The notes below the pieces were generated by a model that was given only the letters and a program-made list of their open reading frames with translations, was not told the DNA's origin and searched no databases. Positions 1-9,209 of a stretch of 64,000 bases of DNA are shown here, piece after piece (the stretch's first letter is position 1; every line of letters starts with the position of its first letter). The DNA comes from Ligilactobacillus araffinosus DSM 20653 (GTDB lineage: Bacteria > Bacillota > Bacilli > Lactobacillales > Lactobacillaceae). The translations under genes were made by a program, and so were the position numbers. The stretch lies in the NCBI RefSeq assembly GCF_001435375.1, contig NZ_AYYZ01000030.1:62001-126000 (forward strand). The letters run 5' to 3'.

Positions 1-873
1 CTTGGTGGCGAAGCGCAGGGATTTATCTCAAGTTCTGAAAAACAATTGATTACAACGCCACGATTAAACTATCATGACCATCGTAAATTAGTCATTATTG
101 ATGGGAAAGTAGGATATATTGGCGGTTTTAATATCGGTGACCAATATCTCGGCCGAATTGAAAAATATGGTTATTGGCGAGATACCCATATGCGTGTCTA
201 TGGGATGGTCACGATTCAGATGCAGGCGCGTTTTATGATGGATTGGAATACAACCTGTCGGCGAACGACGAAAAGACGGTTTGAATTTGAAAAGAAATAT
301 TTTCCAGTATTTGAGGGAAATGGGAATACTAAAATGCAGATTGTTTCATCTGGCCCAGACAGTGAACGCCATTCAATTCGCCGGGGATATCAAAAGATTA
401 TTTCAACCGCTCAGCAATATCTTTATATTCAAACGCCGTATTTGATTCCAGATGATTCAGTGATTGAATCATTGATTATTGCAGCATTGTCAGGAGTTGA
501 TGTGCGAATCATGATTCCAAGTAAACCGGATCACCCATTTGTTTACCGGGCAACGGAATACTATGCGAAGTACTTGGTAAATAATGGGGTGAAGGTTTAC
601 CGATATGATAATGGTTTTTTACATGCCAAGACGATGATTACTGATGATACGATTGCTTCGGTAGGATCAGCCAACCTTGATTTTCGTAGTTTTGAGCTGA
701 ACTTTGAATGTAATGCGTTTTGCTATGATACGGCTTTGACTCGTCAATTGAGGACGATTTACGAAAAAGACTTGAAACATTGCACGGAATTAACACCAGA
801 ATATTTTGAAAAACAATCATGGTGGCGAAAATTTAAGCAGTATTTTTCACGACTGTTATCGCCAATCTTATAA
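1..873 (+). CDS. cls: Cardiolipin synthase, C-terminal part (5' truncated by window)
   Basis: The frame is open from base 1, so the gene begins upstream of the window; about 290 codons are present. Two phospholipase D HKD motifs are visible: HRKLVIID near codons 27-34 and HAKTMITD near codons 208-215, each followed by the Gly/Ser-rich stretch typical of the family (GGFNIGDQY and GSANLDFRS). Family knowledge: cardiolipin synthases condense two phosphatidylglycerols to cardiolipin plus glycerol at the membrane. The membrane-spanning N-terminus expected for this family would lie outside the window. The TTG at 46 is an internal Leu codon, not the start. It ends at a strong bidirectional terminator shared with the convergent pbuX. 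Confidence 0.93.
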   Translation, partial: LGGEAQGFISSSEKQLITTPRLNYHDHRKLVIIDGKVGYIGGFNIGDQYLGRIEKYGYWRDTHMRVYGMVTIQMQARFMMDWNTTCRRTTKRRFEFEKKYFPVFEGNGNTKMQIVSSGPDSERHSIRRGYQKIISTAQQYLYIQTPYLIPDDSVIESLIIAALSGVDVRIMIPSKPDHPFVYRATEYYAKYLVNNGVKVYRYDNGFLHAKTMITDDTIASVGSANLDFRSFELNFECNAFCYDTALTRQLRTIYEKDLKHCTELTPEYFEKQSWWRKFKQYFSRLLSPIL

Positions 874-877
874 TTAT

Positions 878-913
878 AAAAAATGGAATCGGATTTTTCC
901 GATTCCATTTTTT
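878..913. terminator. Bidirectional intrinsic terminator between cls and pbuX
   Basis: A 16-bp perfect stem (aaaaaatggaatcgga and its complement) closes a 4-base loop, with an A tract on the left and a T tract on the right, so it can terminate both convergent genes. Confidence 0.9.
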
Positions 914-925
914 GATTAAAGATTA

Positions 926-2221
926 TTATTTATGATTTTTAAATTGAGGACGTTTCAAAATTAAATTCAATACCACAGCACATACACTGGCAATAACGAT
1001 TCCATTACCAAGAAAAAGTTGAAGGGATTGTGGCAATGCTTGGAAAATAGTAGGATAAACCGCTACTCCAAGGCCAGCACCAACCGAGATGGCAACGATT
1101 AAAGTGTTACGTTCATCGGTAAAGTCAACTTTTAAAAGCATGCGAATTCCTTGGACGCTGATCATTGAAAACATCACGAGCATGGCACCGCCTAAAACAG
1201 GAGTGGGGATAATGGTTGCTAAAGCACCAACTTTCGGAAGAAGCCCCATCAACATCAGTAAACATGCTGCCCAGTAGATTGGACGTTTAGTCCGGATGCC
1301 AGAAAGTTCAAGTAACCCGACATTTTGTGAGAAGGTAGTGTATGGGAATGTATTGAAAATTCCTCCAAGAATAACGGCGAATCCTTCAGCTCGATATCCT
1401 CTTTTCAAGTCTTCTTTTTGAATGTCACGGTCAAGTAAATTTCCTAATGCAAAAAAGACACCGGTTGATTCAACCATTGAAACTAAGGCAATGATGATCA
1501 TTGTCAAAGATGGGGAAAGAGCAAACCGTGGCATTCCAAAGTAAAATGGTTGAGGAATGTGGAACCACGCAGCTTGGACAACTGGTTTAAGTGAAACCAT
1601 TCCCATAAATGAAGCAACAATTGTTCCGCCAATCAATCCAATCAAAACGGCAATTGATCGAATGAACCCCTTGCCCCAAAACTGAATTGCCAGAATGATC
1701 AAAATTGTAATACCACCAACTGCAATATTTGGTAGTGATCCAAAAGATTTGCTGGTGACGGTTCCACCGCCGAGATTTTGAACGGCGATAGGAATTAAAG
1801 TTAAGCCAATAACCGTGATTAAACTACCGGTTACAACTGGTGGAAAAAGTTTGCGGATTTTTGCAAATTGTCCTGCAATCAGAAAAACAAAAATTCCAGC
1901 AATAATAATCGATCCATACATTGTTCCAATTGAGTATTCGCGACCAATCATCTTTAATGGCTCAACGGCTTGAATGGCACATCCTAAAATAACTGGTAAA
2001 CCGATTCCGAAATACCGGTTACGTGCAAGTTGTAGAAAAGTAGCTAGACCGCACATGAAAATGTCGATGGAGACCAAATAGGTCATCTGAGCGCTGGAAA
2101 AGTGCAGGGCAGTTCCAATCAATAATGGAACAGCAACTGCCCCAGAATACATTGCTAATAAATGTTGGATTCCTAATACAAATGCTTTTCGGTGATTAAC
2201 TTCAGGTGATATTTGGTTCAT
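926..2221 (-). CDS. pbuX: Xanthine permease, NCS2/NAT family
   Basis: A 431-residue polytopic membrane protein with the nucleobase:cation symporter-2 pattern, including an N-terminal FVLGIQHLLAMYSGAVAVP segment and the signature around VESTGVFFALGNLL. Family role: proton-coupled uptake of xanthine. It begins only 2 bases after the stop of xpt on the same strand, the classical xpt-pbuX operon, so it should be controlled by the purine riboswitch upstream of xpt. Xanthine is assigned from the operon pairing; sequence alone cannot exclude uric acid or another purine. Confidence 0.93.
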   Translation of the reverse strand: MNQISPEVNHRKAFVLGIQHLLAMYSGAVAVPLLIGTALHFSSAQMTYLVSIDIFMCGLATFLQLARNRYFGIGLPVILGCAIQAVEPLKMIGREYSIGTMYGSIIIAGIFVFLIAGQFAKIRKLFPPVVTGSLITVIGLTLIPIAVQNLGGGTVTSKSFGSLPNIAVGGITILIILAIQFWGKGFIRSIAVLIGLIGGTIVASFMGMVSLKPVVQAAWFHIPQPFYFGMPRFALSPSLTMIIIALVSMVESTGVFFALGNLLDRDIQKEDLKRGYRAEGFAVILGGIFNTFPYTTFSQNVGLLELSGIRTKRPIYWAACLLMLMGLLPKVGALATIIPTPVLGGAMLVMFSMISVQGIRMLLKVDFTDERNTLIVAISVGAGLGVAVYPTIFQALPQSLQLFLGNGIVIASVCAVVLNLILKRPQFKNHK

Positions 2222-2223
2222 AA

Positions 2224-2799
2224 CTAATCCTCCATAAAGGTTACTTGATGATTGGCAAGGGATTTGATTCTGACTAATGATTCGAGATGGTATCCAGCCT
2301 CTCGTAATTGTTGTCCACCTTTTTGGAAAGCTTTTTCAATTACAATTCCAATCCCAGCAAGACTACAATCAGCTTGCTGACATATTTTGATTAGGCCGTT
2401 AACGGCTTCGCCGTTGGCTAGAAAATCATCAATGATTAAAACATTGTCGTTAGAATCAACAAAATTACAGTCAACAAGAATGTGATTTGTAACCTTTTTA
2501 GTGTATGAAAAAACCTCTGCATGGTAATTATGGTTATCTTGAAGTACACTTTGGAACTTACGAGCAAAGACAACGGGAACATTGAGTGCTAAACCAGTCA
2601 TTAGAGCTGGTGCGATTCCAGAAGCTTCGATTGTTAAGATTTTAGTGATTTTCTGAGTTGAAAAAAGACGTTTAAATTGTTCCCCGATTCGCTTCATTAG
2701 GAAGGGATCAATTTGATGGTTAAGAAATGAGTTAACTTTTAAGATATCGTCGCTAAGGACTTTACCATCTTGAAGGATACGTTGTTTGAGTTCTTCCAT
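2224..2799 (-). CDS. xpt: Xanthine phosphoribosyltransferase
   Basis: 191 residues, close to the usual length of the family (about 190-195). The PRPP-binding loop is seen as VLIIDDFLANGEAVNG near residues 120-135. The enzyme converts xanthine and PRPP to XMP in purine salvage, feeding GMP synthesis. First gene of the xpt-pbuX operon; a GGA-containing ribosome site precedes the ATG. Upstream lie a guanine-type riboswitch and its terminator. The product XMP, together with the divergent guaC, gives this region a purine-interconversion theme. Confidence 0.95.
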   Translation of the reverse strand: MEELKQRILQDGKVLSDDILKVNSFLNHQIDPFLMKRIGEQFKRLFSTQKITKILTIEASGIAPALMTGLALNVPVVFARKFQSVLQDNHNYHAEVFSYTKKVTNHILVDCNFVDSNDNVLIIDDFLANGEAVNGLIKICQQADCSLAGIGIVIEKAFQKGGQQLREAGYHLESLVRIKSLANHQVTFMED

Positions 2800-2851
2800 A
2801 AATAAAAAAATCCTTTCATTTTGCTTGATAACGCTGGTGGTTAATCAAATT

Positions 2852-2888
2852 AAAAATGAACGGATTAAGGCTGATTCCGAGCATTTTA
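2852..2888 (-). terminator. Attenuator terminator of the xpt riboswitch
   Basis: On the minus strand, AAAATG and CGGA segments pair with TCCG and CATTTT across an 11-base loop, followed by a T-rich stretch, directly between the aptamer and xpt. Position and form fit the expression platform of a transcription-attenuating purine riboswitch. The stem has an internal CT/TT mismatch, so strength is uncertain. Confidence 0.6.
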
Positions 2889-2889
2889 A

Positions 2890-2957
2890 GCTTATAGTCC
2901 GATGTTTTACGGGATCGGGTAGAAACTTGCTAACCATATCATAGCGATTATATAAGC
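2890..2957 (-). promoter_or_regulatory. Purine (guanine-class) riboswitch aptamer
   Basis: Read on the minus strand, the segment has the conserved purine-riboswitch elements in order: P1 GCTTATA/TATAAGC, TATAATC, GATATGG, AGTTTCTACC, CCGTAAA and GACTATA. The C in GACTA corresponds to position 74 of the aptamer numbering, which pairs with guanine/hypoxanthine/xanthine; adenine switches carry U there. It should repress xpt-pbuX when guanine is plentiful. Confidence 0.95.
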
Positions 2958-2996
2958 AAAAAAATTACTTAATATTAGTTATATTACGAACAATTA

Positions 2997-3026
2997 TTAT
3001 TATGAACGATTATTTTTAATTGTCAA
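2997..3026 (-). promoter_or_regulatory. xpt-pbuX promoter
   Basis: On the minus strand, TTGACA (3021-3026) is followed after 16-18 bases by CATAAT/TAATAA, placing the start site shortly upstream of the riboswitch aptamer. Two GAAC motifs fall near or in this promoter (see findings). Confidence 0.7.
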
Positions 3027-3067
3027 TCATTAATGAACAATTTGACTGATAAGTATTCATTTTGTTC

Positions 3068-3096
3068 TTGAAAACTCATAGTAACTTCTCTATAAT
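3068..3096 (+). promoter_or_regulatory. guaC promoter
   Basis: TTGAAA (3068-3073), a 17-base spacer and a perfect TATAAT (3091-3096), about 40 bases upstream of the guaC ATG. Confidence 0.8.
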
Positions 3097-3136
3097 ATCA
3101 TCTGGACGTTTTAAGAAATTAAAAGGGAGAAAAGAA

Positions 3137-4120
3137 ATGGAAACCTTTGATTATGAAGATGTACAATTAATTCCGAACAAATGTGTTTTGAAAAGTCGGA
3201 AAGAGGCAGATACCCGAATTAAATTCGGCCCGCGGGTGTTTAAGTTACCGGTCGTTCCGGCGAATATGGCAAGTGTGATCGATGAAGACCTAGCTTTATG
3301 GCTAGCCCAAAACGGGTATTTTTATGTGATGCACCGGTTTGAACCGCAAACGCGGGCAGCTTTTGTGCAACGGATACACCAGCAAGGTCAATTCGCATCG
3401 ATTTCAATTGGAATCAAGGATCATGAATACCAATTAGTTGATCAATTAAAGGAAATGCATGAAGTTCCAGAATATATCACGATCGATGTTGCGCATGGGC
3501 ATTCGGATTACGTAATGAAAATGATCGACTATATTAAGAAAAAATTACCGGAAAGTTTTGTGATTGTTGGTAACATTGCAACCCCGCAAGCCGTAATTGA
3601 TTTGGAAAGTGCCGGTGCCGATGCCACAAAGGTGGGAATTGGCCCTGGAAAAGCATGCATTACTAAATTAAAAACCGGATTTGGAACTGGTGGCTGGCAA
3701 TTAGCTGCGATTCAAGCATGCAGTGCGGTAGCCCATTGTCCAATCGTTGCAGATGGCGGTGTTCGGTATAATGGCGATATTGCCAAGTCGATTCGGTTTG
3801 GGGCTTCAATGGTAATGATTGGATCAATGTTTGCAGGACACCAGGAATCACCTGGCGAAATGATGACAATTGATGGACAAAAGTATAAGAAATACTGGGG
3901 CTCGGCATCGGCTGTTCAGAAAAACGATGTGCATAATATTGAAGGTAAACAGTTGCTTGTTCCGTATCGTGGTAAAATTAGCGATACATTACAAGCAATG
4001 CAGGAAGATTTGCAATCATCAATTTCTTATGCTGGCGGGCGTAAGCTAGAAGACTTACGTAAGGTTGATTATGTAATTGTAAAAAATTCAATTATTAATG
4101 GTGATCAATTAGGAGATTAA
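3137..4120 (+). CDS. guaC: GMP reductase
   Basis: 327 residues from the ATG at 3137, preceded by AAAGGGAG; the longer frame back to a TTG at 3062 runs through the promoter and is not the start. It has the IMPDH/GMP reductase barrel with the active-site loop [15 protein letters not shown], Cys at about residue 174, and [12 protein letters not shown] for phosphate binding. It lacks the CBS insert and dimensions of IMP dehydrogenase, and the length matches the short bacterial GMP reductase type. The enzyme deaminates GMP reductively to IMP with NADPH, returning guanine nucleotides to the adenine branch. Divergent from xpt-pbuX. Confidence 0.95.
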   Translation: METFDYEDVQLIPNKCVLKSRKEADTRIKFGPRVFKLPVVPANMASVIDEDLALWLAQNGYFYVMHRFEPQTRAAFVQRIHQQGQFASISIGIKDHEYQLVDQLKEMHEVPEYITIDVAHGHSDYVMKMIDYIKKKLPESFVIVGNIATPQAVIDLESAGADATKVGIGPGKACITKLKTGFGTGGWQLAAIQACSAVAHCPIVADGGVRYNGDIAKSIRFGASMVMIGSMFAGHQESPGEMMTIDGQKYKKYWGSASAVQKNDVHNIEGKQLLVPYRGKISDTLQAMQEDLQSSISYAGGRKLEDLRKVDYVIVKNSIINGDQLGD

Positions 4121-4153
4121 AATAGGATGTGTTTTAGGAACACATCCTATTTT
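4119..4153. terminator. Terminator after guaC
   Basis: 15-base arms (AAAATAGGATGTGTT and complement) around a 5-base loop; A tract left and T tract right. It may also serve the convergent GntR-family gene, although that gene ends about 100 bases away. Confidence 0.85.
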
Positions 4154-4255
4154 ATATTATATTTAAAACAAACAGACTACATGAAAACATTAATTATAGG
4201 ACATAGGTTCAGCGGACCTTCATTTATCACGTTTGTTTTTAATGTTTTTGCTTTT

Positions 4256-4981
4256 TTATTGAATACTTACAAACGAATTGAACTTCATATATTCATAATG
4301 CAGCCGCATACTTGAAAACTCAAACGGTGTTCCATTATCGAGAAAGAAGATGCCTTCCATTACCCCGACTGGTTGGGTAGGGTCAAGTTTTAGCAGTTCT
4401 TGATCATGCTGATTTGATGGTTCAGCAAAAACGGACATGAATGATTTTGAAACTGACTGTTTCAATTCACGATGAACATAGTCAAAAATCGACTTTTCAA
4501 GAATACTGCTGCTTAGCTTTGGAAGCAGTTTAATCGGAATAAAGCCGGTTTCGATCATAAATGGCTGATCGTCAAAGAATCGCAATCGCTTGATCTGATA
4601 GACAAAATCTTCGCTTTCGAGGAAAAGATCGCGTTGGAGTTCAGCAGTGGGACGTATAACGTCGAAACTTAAAACTTTGACGCTTGGCTTTTCACCGTTT
4701 AATTGGAAGTTGTCTGAAATTCCAAGGTTCTTGCCGGAACCATAATTAAAAACAGATTCGTTTTTTAAATAAAGTGGATTAATAAATGTTCCCGAACCGC
4801 GTTTTTTAAAGATAATTCCATCACTGGCCATGCGGCTGAGCGCGCGTTTAATTGAGCTGCGGCTTACATCGTATTTCTCAGCAAGACTGCGTTCATCTGG
4901 TAATTTCATGTCTGGAAATTCGTTGTTAAAGATTTTCTTTTTTAAATCAGTGATAATTTGCTGGTAAATCAATTCAGCCAT
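4256..4981 (-). CDS. GntR-family transcriptional regulator with UTRA effector domain
   Basis: 241 residues. An N-terminal winged helix (about residues 1-75) has the GntR pattern LPDERSLAEKYDVSRSSIKRALSRMASDGII followed by RGSGTFI, then a UTRA/HutC ligand-binding domain (about 90-235). HutC-type regulators sense small molecules, often sugar phosphates. No sugar gene is adjacent on the same strand; galE is divergent 200 bases away, so control of galE or of itself is only an inference. An inverted repeat GTGCT-N11-AGCAC (5003-5023) just upstream of its ATG is a possible operator. Confidence 0.88.
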   Translation of the reverse strand: MAELIYQQIITDLKKKIFNNEFPDMKLPDERSLAEKYDVSRSSIKRALSRMASDGIIFKKRGSGTFINPLYLKNESVFNYGSGKNLGISDNFQLNGEKPSVKVLSFDVIRPTAELQRDLFLESEDFVYQIKRLRFFDDQPFMIETGFIPIKLLPKLSSSILEKSIFDYVHRELKQSVSKSFMSVFAEPSNQHDQELLKLDPTQPVGVMEGIFFLDNGTPFEFSSMRLHYEYMKFNSFVSIQ

Positions 4982-5002
4982 GGTTAAACTCCTCTTAGTA
5001 TA

Positions 5003-5023
5003 GTGCTATTACCAGTTAAGCAC
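5003..5023. promoter_or_regulatory. Possible operator of the GntR regulator
   Basis: Inverted repeat GTGCT-11-AGCAC located 22-42 bases upstream of the regulator's start codon, in the gap shared with divergent galE. Only the symmetry and position support it. Confidence 0.3.
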
Positions 5024-5180
5024 ATGGCTGCAAAGATGACAAGTGAAATCTGAAAAGACAAATTAATGCATGAAAAATGTAAAAAGTGTATAATCCTTTT
5101 TAGGAAAATTTATTTCAATGATGAAATGAGTTTTTAATTACATAAGAATGTTAGGAAAGAACTCTATATAGGAGGATATT

Positions 5181-6182
5181 ATGGCATCAGTATTAGTTGT
5201 AGGTGGAGCCGGATATATCGGTTCACATATGGTCGACCGTTTAATTGAAAACGGCGAAGATACAGTTGTCGTTGATAACTTATGCACGGGTCACCGTGCA
5301 GCTGTGAGCGACAAAGCAAAATTCTATGAAGGCGATATCGCAGATAAAGACTTTATGCGGAAAGTATTCAAGGAAAATCCTGATATCGATACGGTAATTC
5401 ACTTTGCTGCATACTCATTGGTTGGTGAATCAATGCACAAACCTTTGAAGTACTTTGATAACAACATTACAGGCTTGATCAAGTTGCTTGAAGTAATGAA
5501 AGAAGTTGGTGTAAAGAACTTAGTCTTCTCATCATCAGCTGCAACATATGGCATTCCAGATCACATGCCAATCAAGGAATCAGACCCACAAAACCCAATC
5601 AACCCTTACGGTGAAAGTAAGTTAATGATGGAAAAAATCATGAAGTGGGCCGACGAAGCATATGGAATCAAGTGGGTTGCATTACGTTACTTCAACGTTG
5701 CAGGTGCAAAGCCGGATGGCTCAATTGGTGAAGACCACGGCCCAGAGACACATTTAGTTCCAATTATTTTGCAAGTAGCTCAAGGCAAGCGCGATAAGTT
5801 ACAAATTTATGGTGACGACTACAACACCCCAGATGGAACAAACATTCGGGATTATGTTCATCCATATGATTTGGCTGACGCTCACATCTTAGCAATGAAC
5901 TACTTGCGTGACGGTAATCCGTCAGATGCATTCAACTTGGGTTCATCAACTGGATTCTCAAACTTAGAAATGTTGAAGGCTGCACGGGAAGTTACAGGAA
6001 AAGAAATTCCTGCAGAAATTGCTGGCCGGCGTGGTGGCGATCCGGACTCATTGGTTGCCGCTTCAGATAAGGCCCGCAAGATCTTAGGCTGGGAACCGAA
6101 ATATGACGATGTTCACAGTCTAATTGAAACGGCATGGGCATGGCACTCAAAACATCCAAATGGCTTTGATGACAAAGATTAA
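5181..6182 (+). CDS. galE: UDP-glucose 4-epimerase
   Basis: 333 residues, standard length. Extended short-chain dehydrogenase features: NAD-binding GGAGYIGSH at residues 7-15, SSSAATYG with the catalytic Ser, and YGESK with the catalytic Tyr-Lys. It interconverts UDP-galactose and UDP-glucose (Leloir pathway and cell-wall precursor supply). A strong AGGAGG site precedes the ATG. TATAAT at 5089-5094 may be its -10 box, but no clear -35 is visible. Codon usage is that of a well-expressed gene. It is monocistronic, ending at a strong terminator, with galM starting 144 bases later. Confidence 0.96.
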   Translation: MASVLVVGGAGYIGSHMVDRLIENGEDTVVVDNLCTGHRAAVSDKAKFYEGDIADKDFMRKVFKENPDIDTVIHFAAYSLVGESMHKPLKYFDNNITGLIKLLEVMKEVGVKNLVFSSSAATYGIPDHMPIKESDPQNPINPYGESKLMMEKIMKWADEAYGIKWVALRYFNVAGAKPDGSIGEDHGPETHLVPIILQVAQGKRDKLQIYGDDYNTPDGTNIRDYVHPYDLADAHILAMNYLRDGNPSDAFNLGSSTGFSNLEMLKAAREVTGKEIPAEIAGRRGGDPDSLVAASDKARKILGWEPKYDDVHSLIETAWAWHSKHPNGFDDKD

Positions 6183-6196
6183 TTAAGACGACTTTG

Positions 6197-6233
6197 AACG
6201 TGAAATGGTTTGAACGCCATTTCACGTTTTTTT
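6197..6233 (+). terminator. Terminator after galE
   Basis: AACGTGAAATGG stem, 8-base loop, exact complement and seven or more Ts. Confidence 0.9.
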
Positions 6234-6325
6234 GTTTAAAATAATAGATGGCACCGCTTTACTCTTAATGAGGATATGAGATAATGGAAGCGTAGAACGA
6301 TACTACTTAATACAGGAGATAAAAA

Positions 6326-7378
6326 ATGGACATTTTACAACATACATTTGGACGTTATCAGAATGAAAAGGTTACGGAAATTACGTTAGTTAATGACAAT
6401 GGGGTTGAAGTATCATGCCTAACAATGGGGGCAATTTGGCATCGGTTTGCAGTTCCAGAAAATGATGGTACGAAGAAAAATCTTTTGCTGAGTTTTGATG
6501 GCATTGACGATTACTATTCAAATAACCAGAACATCTGTAAGTCAATCGGCCGGGTTGCTGGTCGTATCAAAGGTGCTTCATATGATTTAGATGGCAAGCA
6601 TTATCAATTACCGGCAAATGAAAATGGCAATACCCTACATGGTGGTCCTAACGGTTTTTCAACGTTAAACTGGAACTATTCAACTTCGATTTCGAAGAAT
6701 GGAATCAGCGTTATTTTTCAACGAAAGATTGATGAAACCATGGACGGCTTTCCAGGCAATATTTTAGCAACAATTATTTATACATTAAATAACAATAATC
6801 GGGTCACAATTGCATACAGTGCAATGAATGGCAAAGAAGACACGCTTTTTAATCCAACATGTCACGCATACTTTAATTTAAGCGATCGGCACGATCTGAC
6901 GACGCATGAAATGCAGATTAACAGTACAGGAATTCTTGATGTAAATGACCAGTTGATTCCAACCGGTGAAGTTTTGCCCATTGCGAATACGCCATATGAT
7001 TTCCGCGATTTTAGTAATGTTGCCTTGGCAGTCGGCAAAGTTCATGGCCTTGATACGGCCTATGTTGTAAACGGTCCCGGTCAAGGTACGAAACCAGTTG
7101 CTATTTTACGTGACCGGGAAAGCGGCCGGCAAATTACGGTCAACTCTGATCGGAACGGCTTAGTGGTATACACTCCTGAGGAAATTGATGATCAAAACAT
7201 ATCATTCAGTCGCGATCATGGTGAACCGGCAAATAAAAACGAGGGAATTGCTCTTGAATGTCAAATGTTACCTGATGCAATTCATCAAGATAATTTTGGC
7301 GATATTGTTTTGCCACGGTATAGTAAACAGACATACCGGTTCTCATTTACCTATGACCGGATTAAAAATGAAGATTAA
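6326..7378 (+). CDS. galM: Aldose 1-epimerase (mutarotase)
   Basis: 350 residues with the galactose mutarotase fold signatures: RVAGRIKGA, NTLHGGPNGF (His of the active site), NPTCHAYFNL (second catalytic His) and a late ALECQ segment bearing the catalytic Glu. It interconverts the alpha and beta anomers of aldohexoses before phosphorylation in the Leloir pathway. ATG preceded by AGGAG. It is followed after 14 bases by a HAD phosphatase gene and probably forms an operon with it; adjacency to galE fits galactose metabolism, though galK and galT are not in this window. Confidence 0.93.
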   Translation: MDILQHTFGRYQNEKVTEITLVNDNGVEVSCLTMGAIWHRFAVPENDGTKKNLLLSFDGIDDYYSNNQNICKSIGRVAGRIKGASYDLDGKHYQLPANENGNTLHGGPNGFSTLNWNYSTSISKNGISVIFQRKIDETMDGFPGNILATIIYTLNNNNRVTIAYSAMNGKEDTLFNPTCHAYFNLSDRHDLTTHEMQINSTGILDVNDQLIPTGEVLPIANTPYDFRDFSNVALAVGKVHGLDTAYVVNGPGQGTKPVAILRDRESGRQITVNSDRNGLVVYTPEEIDDQNISFSRDHGEPANKNEGIALECQMLPDAIHQDNFGDIVLPRYSKQTYRFSFTYDRIKNED

Positions 7379-7392
7379 TGGAGTAAATTAAA

Positions 7393-8040
7393 ATGCAAAA
7401 TTTTTTATTTGATTTTGATGGAACGATTGCCGATTCAGGAGATGCGGCTGCCCTTGCGACTCAGGCATGTTTTAAAGATTTTGATCTTGAAGTTCCCTCA
7501 GCTGAAACGGTACGGTATTACATGGGCGTTCCAATTGAAACCTTCATTCCAGAATTGGTTGAAAAACAAGGAAAGCATTATTCAGCTAAGCAATTCGAAA
7601 CAATGTATGATAGCTTCCGGCGTCACTATAGTGAAATCGAACAGCAAACAACGACTTTGTTCCCACAAATGAAGGACACGCTGACCGCATTAAAAGATGC
7701 TGGCAAGCAACTCTTCATCATTTCGAGCAAGTCTTCGACCTCTTTAAAACGCAATTCGAAGGCGCTTGGAATTGCTGATTTGTTCGATGACCTGATTGGT
7801 TCTGACCAAGTTGATCATTATAAGCCAGCTCCAGATGGAATTTTGATGATAGTCGAAAAATATCACTTAGATAAAAATGTTTCAGTAATGATCGGCGATG
7901 CGAAGTATGACCTTCAAATGGGTAGGGCGGCCGGAGTAAAAACATGTGGCTGCTTGTGGGATACGTTTGACGCACAGTTATTAAAAGCCGAAAACCCAGA
8001 CTTTCTTTTAGAAAAGCCAGTCGAATTATTGAATATTTAA
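7393..8040 (+). CDS. HAD-superfamily hydrolase, phosphoglycolate phosphatase-like
   Basis: 215 residues. HAD motif I is DFDGTIADS at residues 6-14 (nucleophile Asp and acid/base Asp), motif II is ISSKS near residues 110-114, Lys lies in HYKPAPDG, and motif IV is MIGDAKYDL. The cap is the alpha-helical type of the phosphoglycolate phosphatase/PpaX group. Substrate cannot be read from sequence; candidates are small sugar phosphates, 2-phosphoglycolate or pyrophosphate. Downstream of galM with GGAG in the 14-base gap. Confidence 0.88.
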   Translation: MQNFLFDFDGTIADSGDAAALATQACFKDFDLEVPSAETVRYYMGVPIETFIPELVEKQGKHYSAKQFETMYDSFRRHYSEIEQQTTTLFPQMKDTLTALKDAGKQLFIISSKSSTSLKRNSKALGIADLFDDLIGSDQVDHYKPAPDGILMIVEKYHLDKNVSVMIGDAKYDLQMGRAAGVKTCGCLWDTFDAQLLKAENPDFLLEKPVELLNI

Positions 8041-8041
8041 G

Positions 8042-8091
8042 TTAAAGGTGTAATGAGCCAGAGGTAAAGCGTGGTTTCATTACACCTTTAA
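8042..8091. repeat. Long inverted repeat after the HAD gene, no T tract
   Basis: TTAAAGGTGTAATGA (8042-8056) is complementary to 8077-8091, with further GCCA/TGGT pairing inside. It lies between the HAD gene and the next promoter-like TATAAT (8094-8099). It may be a terminator lacking the usual U tail or an RNA processing element. Confidence 0.55.
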
Positions 8092-8138
8092 TGTATAATT
8101 AAATTATTGTGAATTAACAGATAGAAAGGGAAGAGTTA

Positions 8139-9209
8139 ATGAGTTTATGGCAACGCTTTTTGAATAATACGCGGTTACGGCGGTTTGTGATCCTGTTGTT
8201 TTTGATTGGAATTTTATTTGCATTCCACAAGATGATCAGTATTATTTTGCTGACGTTTATTTTTTCATTTTTGATCATCCGGTTGATCAACTGGATTCAA
8301 AAACGGGTCAAGATTCCGTCGCCAATGATCGTAGTTGGAGTATACCTGCTGCTGATTCTGTTATTCGTAGCGGCGGTTACGACCTATGTTCCAAAATTGA
8401 TCGTTCAGTCGGAAAACATGATCCATTCGATTTTACATTTTTACAAACATTTGCCAGAAGGGGCCGGTGAGATCGCAACGTATGTTTCAGCTTACATTAA
8501 GCACAGCGACTTTAGCCAGCAGCTGAAAGGCGGAATGACGGTTATTTTTGGTTATATCAGTAAGGCCGGCTCAATGGGCTTTACGTTCGTAATGTCATTG
8601 CTACTGAGTTTCTTCTTTACGGTCGAAAAGGATACAACATTTAAATTTTCGCGCAGCTTCTTAGAAGGACCGTACTCATGGATTTTCAAAGATATTTATC
8701 ACTTTGCGAAGATCTTTACTAACACATTTGGAGTTGTTTTAGAAGCGCAATTTTTAATCGCGATTGTTAACACGATTTTGACGTGCATTGGGCTGGCAAT
8801 CATCGGAGTTCCGCAAATTGCCAGTTTAGCTGTAATGATTTTTGTGTTAAGCTTGATACCAGTTGCGGGAGTTATCATTTCGACGATTCCCATGTCGTTT
8901 GTTGCGTATACGGATGGCGGGTTCCGGGATGTAGTTTACGTATTGATCATGTTACTGGTTATTCATGCGATCGAAGCCTACATTTTGAATCCGAAGTTCA
9001 TGTCAAGCCGCACCGAACTGCCGATTTTTTATACCTTTGTTGTGTTATTTGTTTCAGAACGGCTTTTTGGAACATGGGGCTTGATCGTCGGAATTCCGAT
9101 TTTCACTTTCTTATTGAATGTGTTGGAAATCGAACCGCATCCGGGCCGGCATCAGAAATTGCATCGAAAAGTGCAACAACGGCGTAAGAAAGGTGAGAGC
9201 AATGAATAA
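8139..9209 (+). CDS. AI-2E family transporter-like membrane protein
   Basis: 356 residues with about eight hydrophobic segments: two near the N-terminus, one at about 65-85, a soluble-looking central stretch, then a cluster from about 145 to 325, and a basic C-terminal tail (HRKVQQRRKKG). This is the layout of the AI-2E/PerM family; members have been linked to AI-2 export or to Na+/H+ antiport, and the function here is unassigned. GAAAGGGAAG precedes the ATG. Its last 8 bases overlap the start of the following lyase gene, so the two are translationally linked. Confidence 0.85.
   Translation: MSLWQRFLNNTRLRRFVILLFLIGILFAFHKMISIILLTFIFSFLIIRLINWIQKRVKIPSPMIVVGVYLLLILLFVAAVTTYVPKLIVQSENMIHSILHFYKHLPEGAGEIATYVSAYIKHSDFSQQLKGGMTVIFGYISKAGSMGFTFVMSLLLSFFFTVEKDTTFKFSRSFLEGPYSWIFKDIYHFAKIFTNTFGVVLEAQFLIAIVNTILTCIGLAIIGVPQIASLAVMIFVLSLIPVAGVIISTIPMSFVAYTDGGFRDVVYVLIMLLVIHAIEAYILNPKFMSSRTELPIFYTFVVLFVSERLFGTWGLIVGIPIFTFLLNVLEIEPHPGRHQKLHRKVQQRRKKGESNE

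Noticed and set aside
4127..4315. Short ORF after guaC
   Set aside because: It begins inside the terminator hairpin and overlaps the end of the GntR gene; no ribosome site.
8783..9187. 134-codon ORF within the AI-2E family gene
   Set aside because: Alternate frame of a clear membrane protein gene, with no family resemblance and no start signals.
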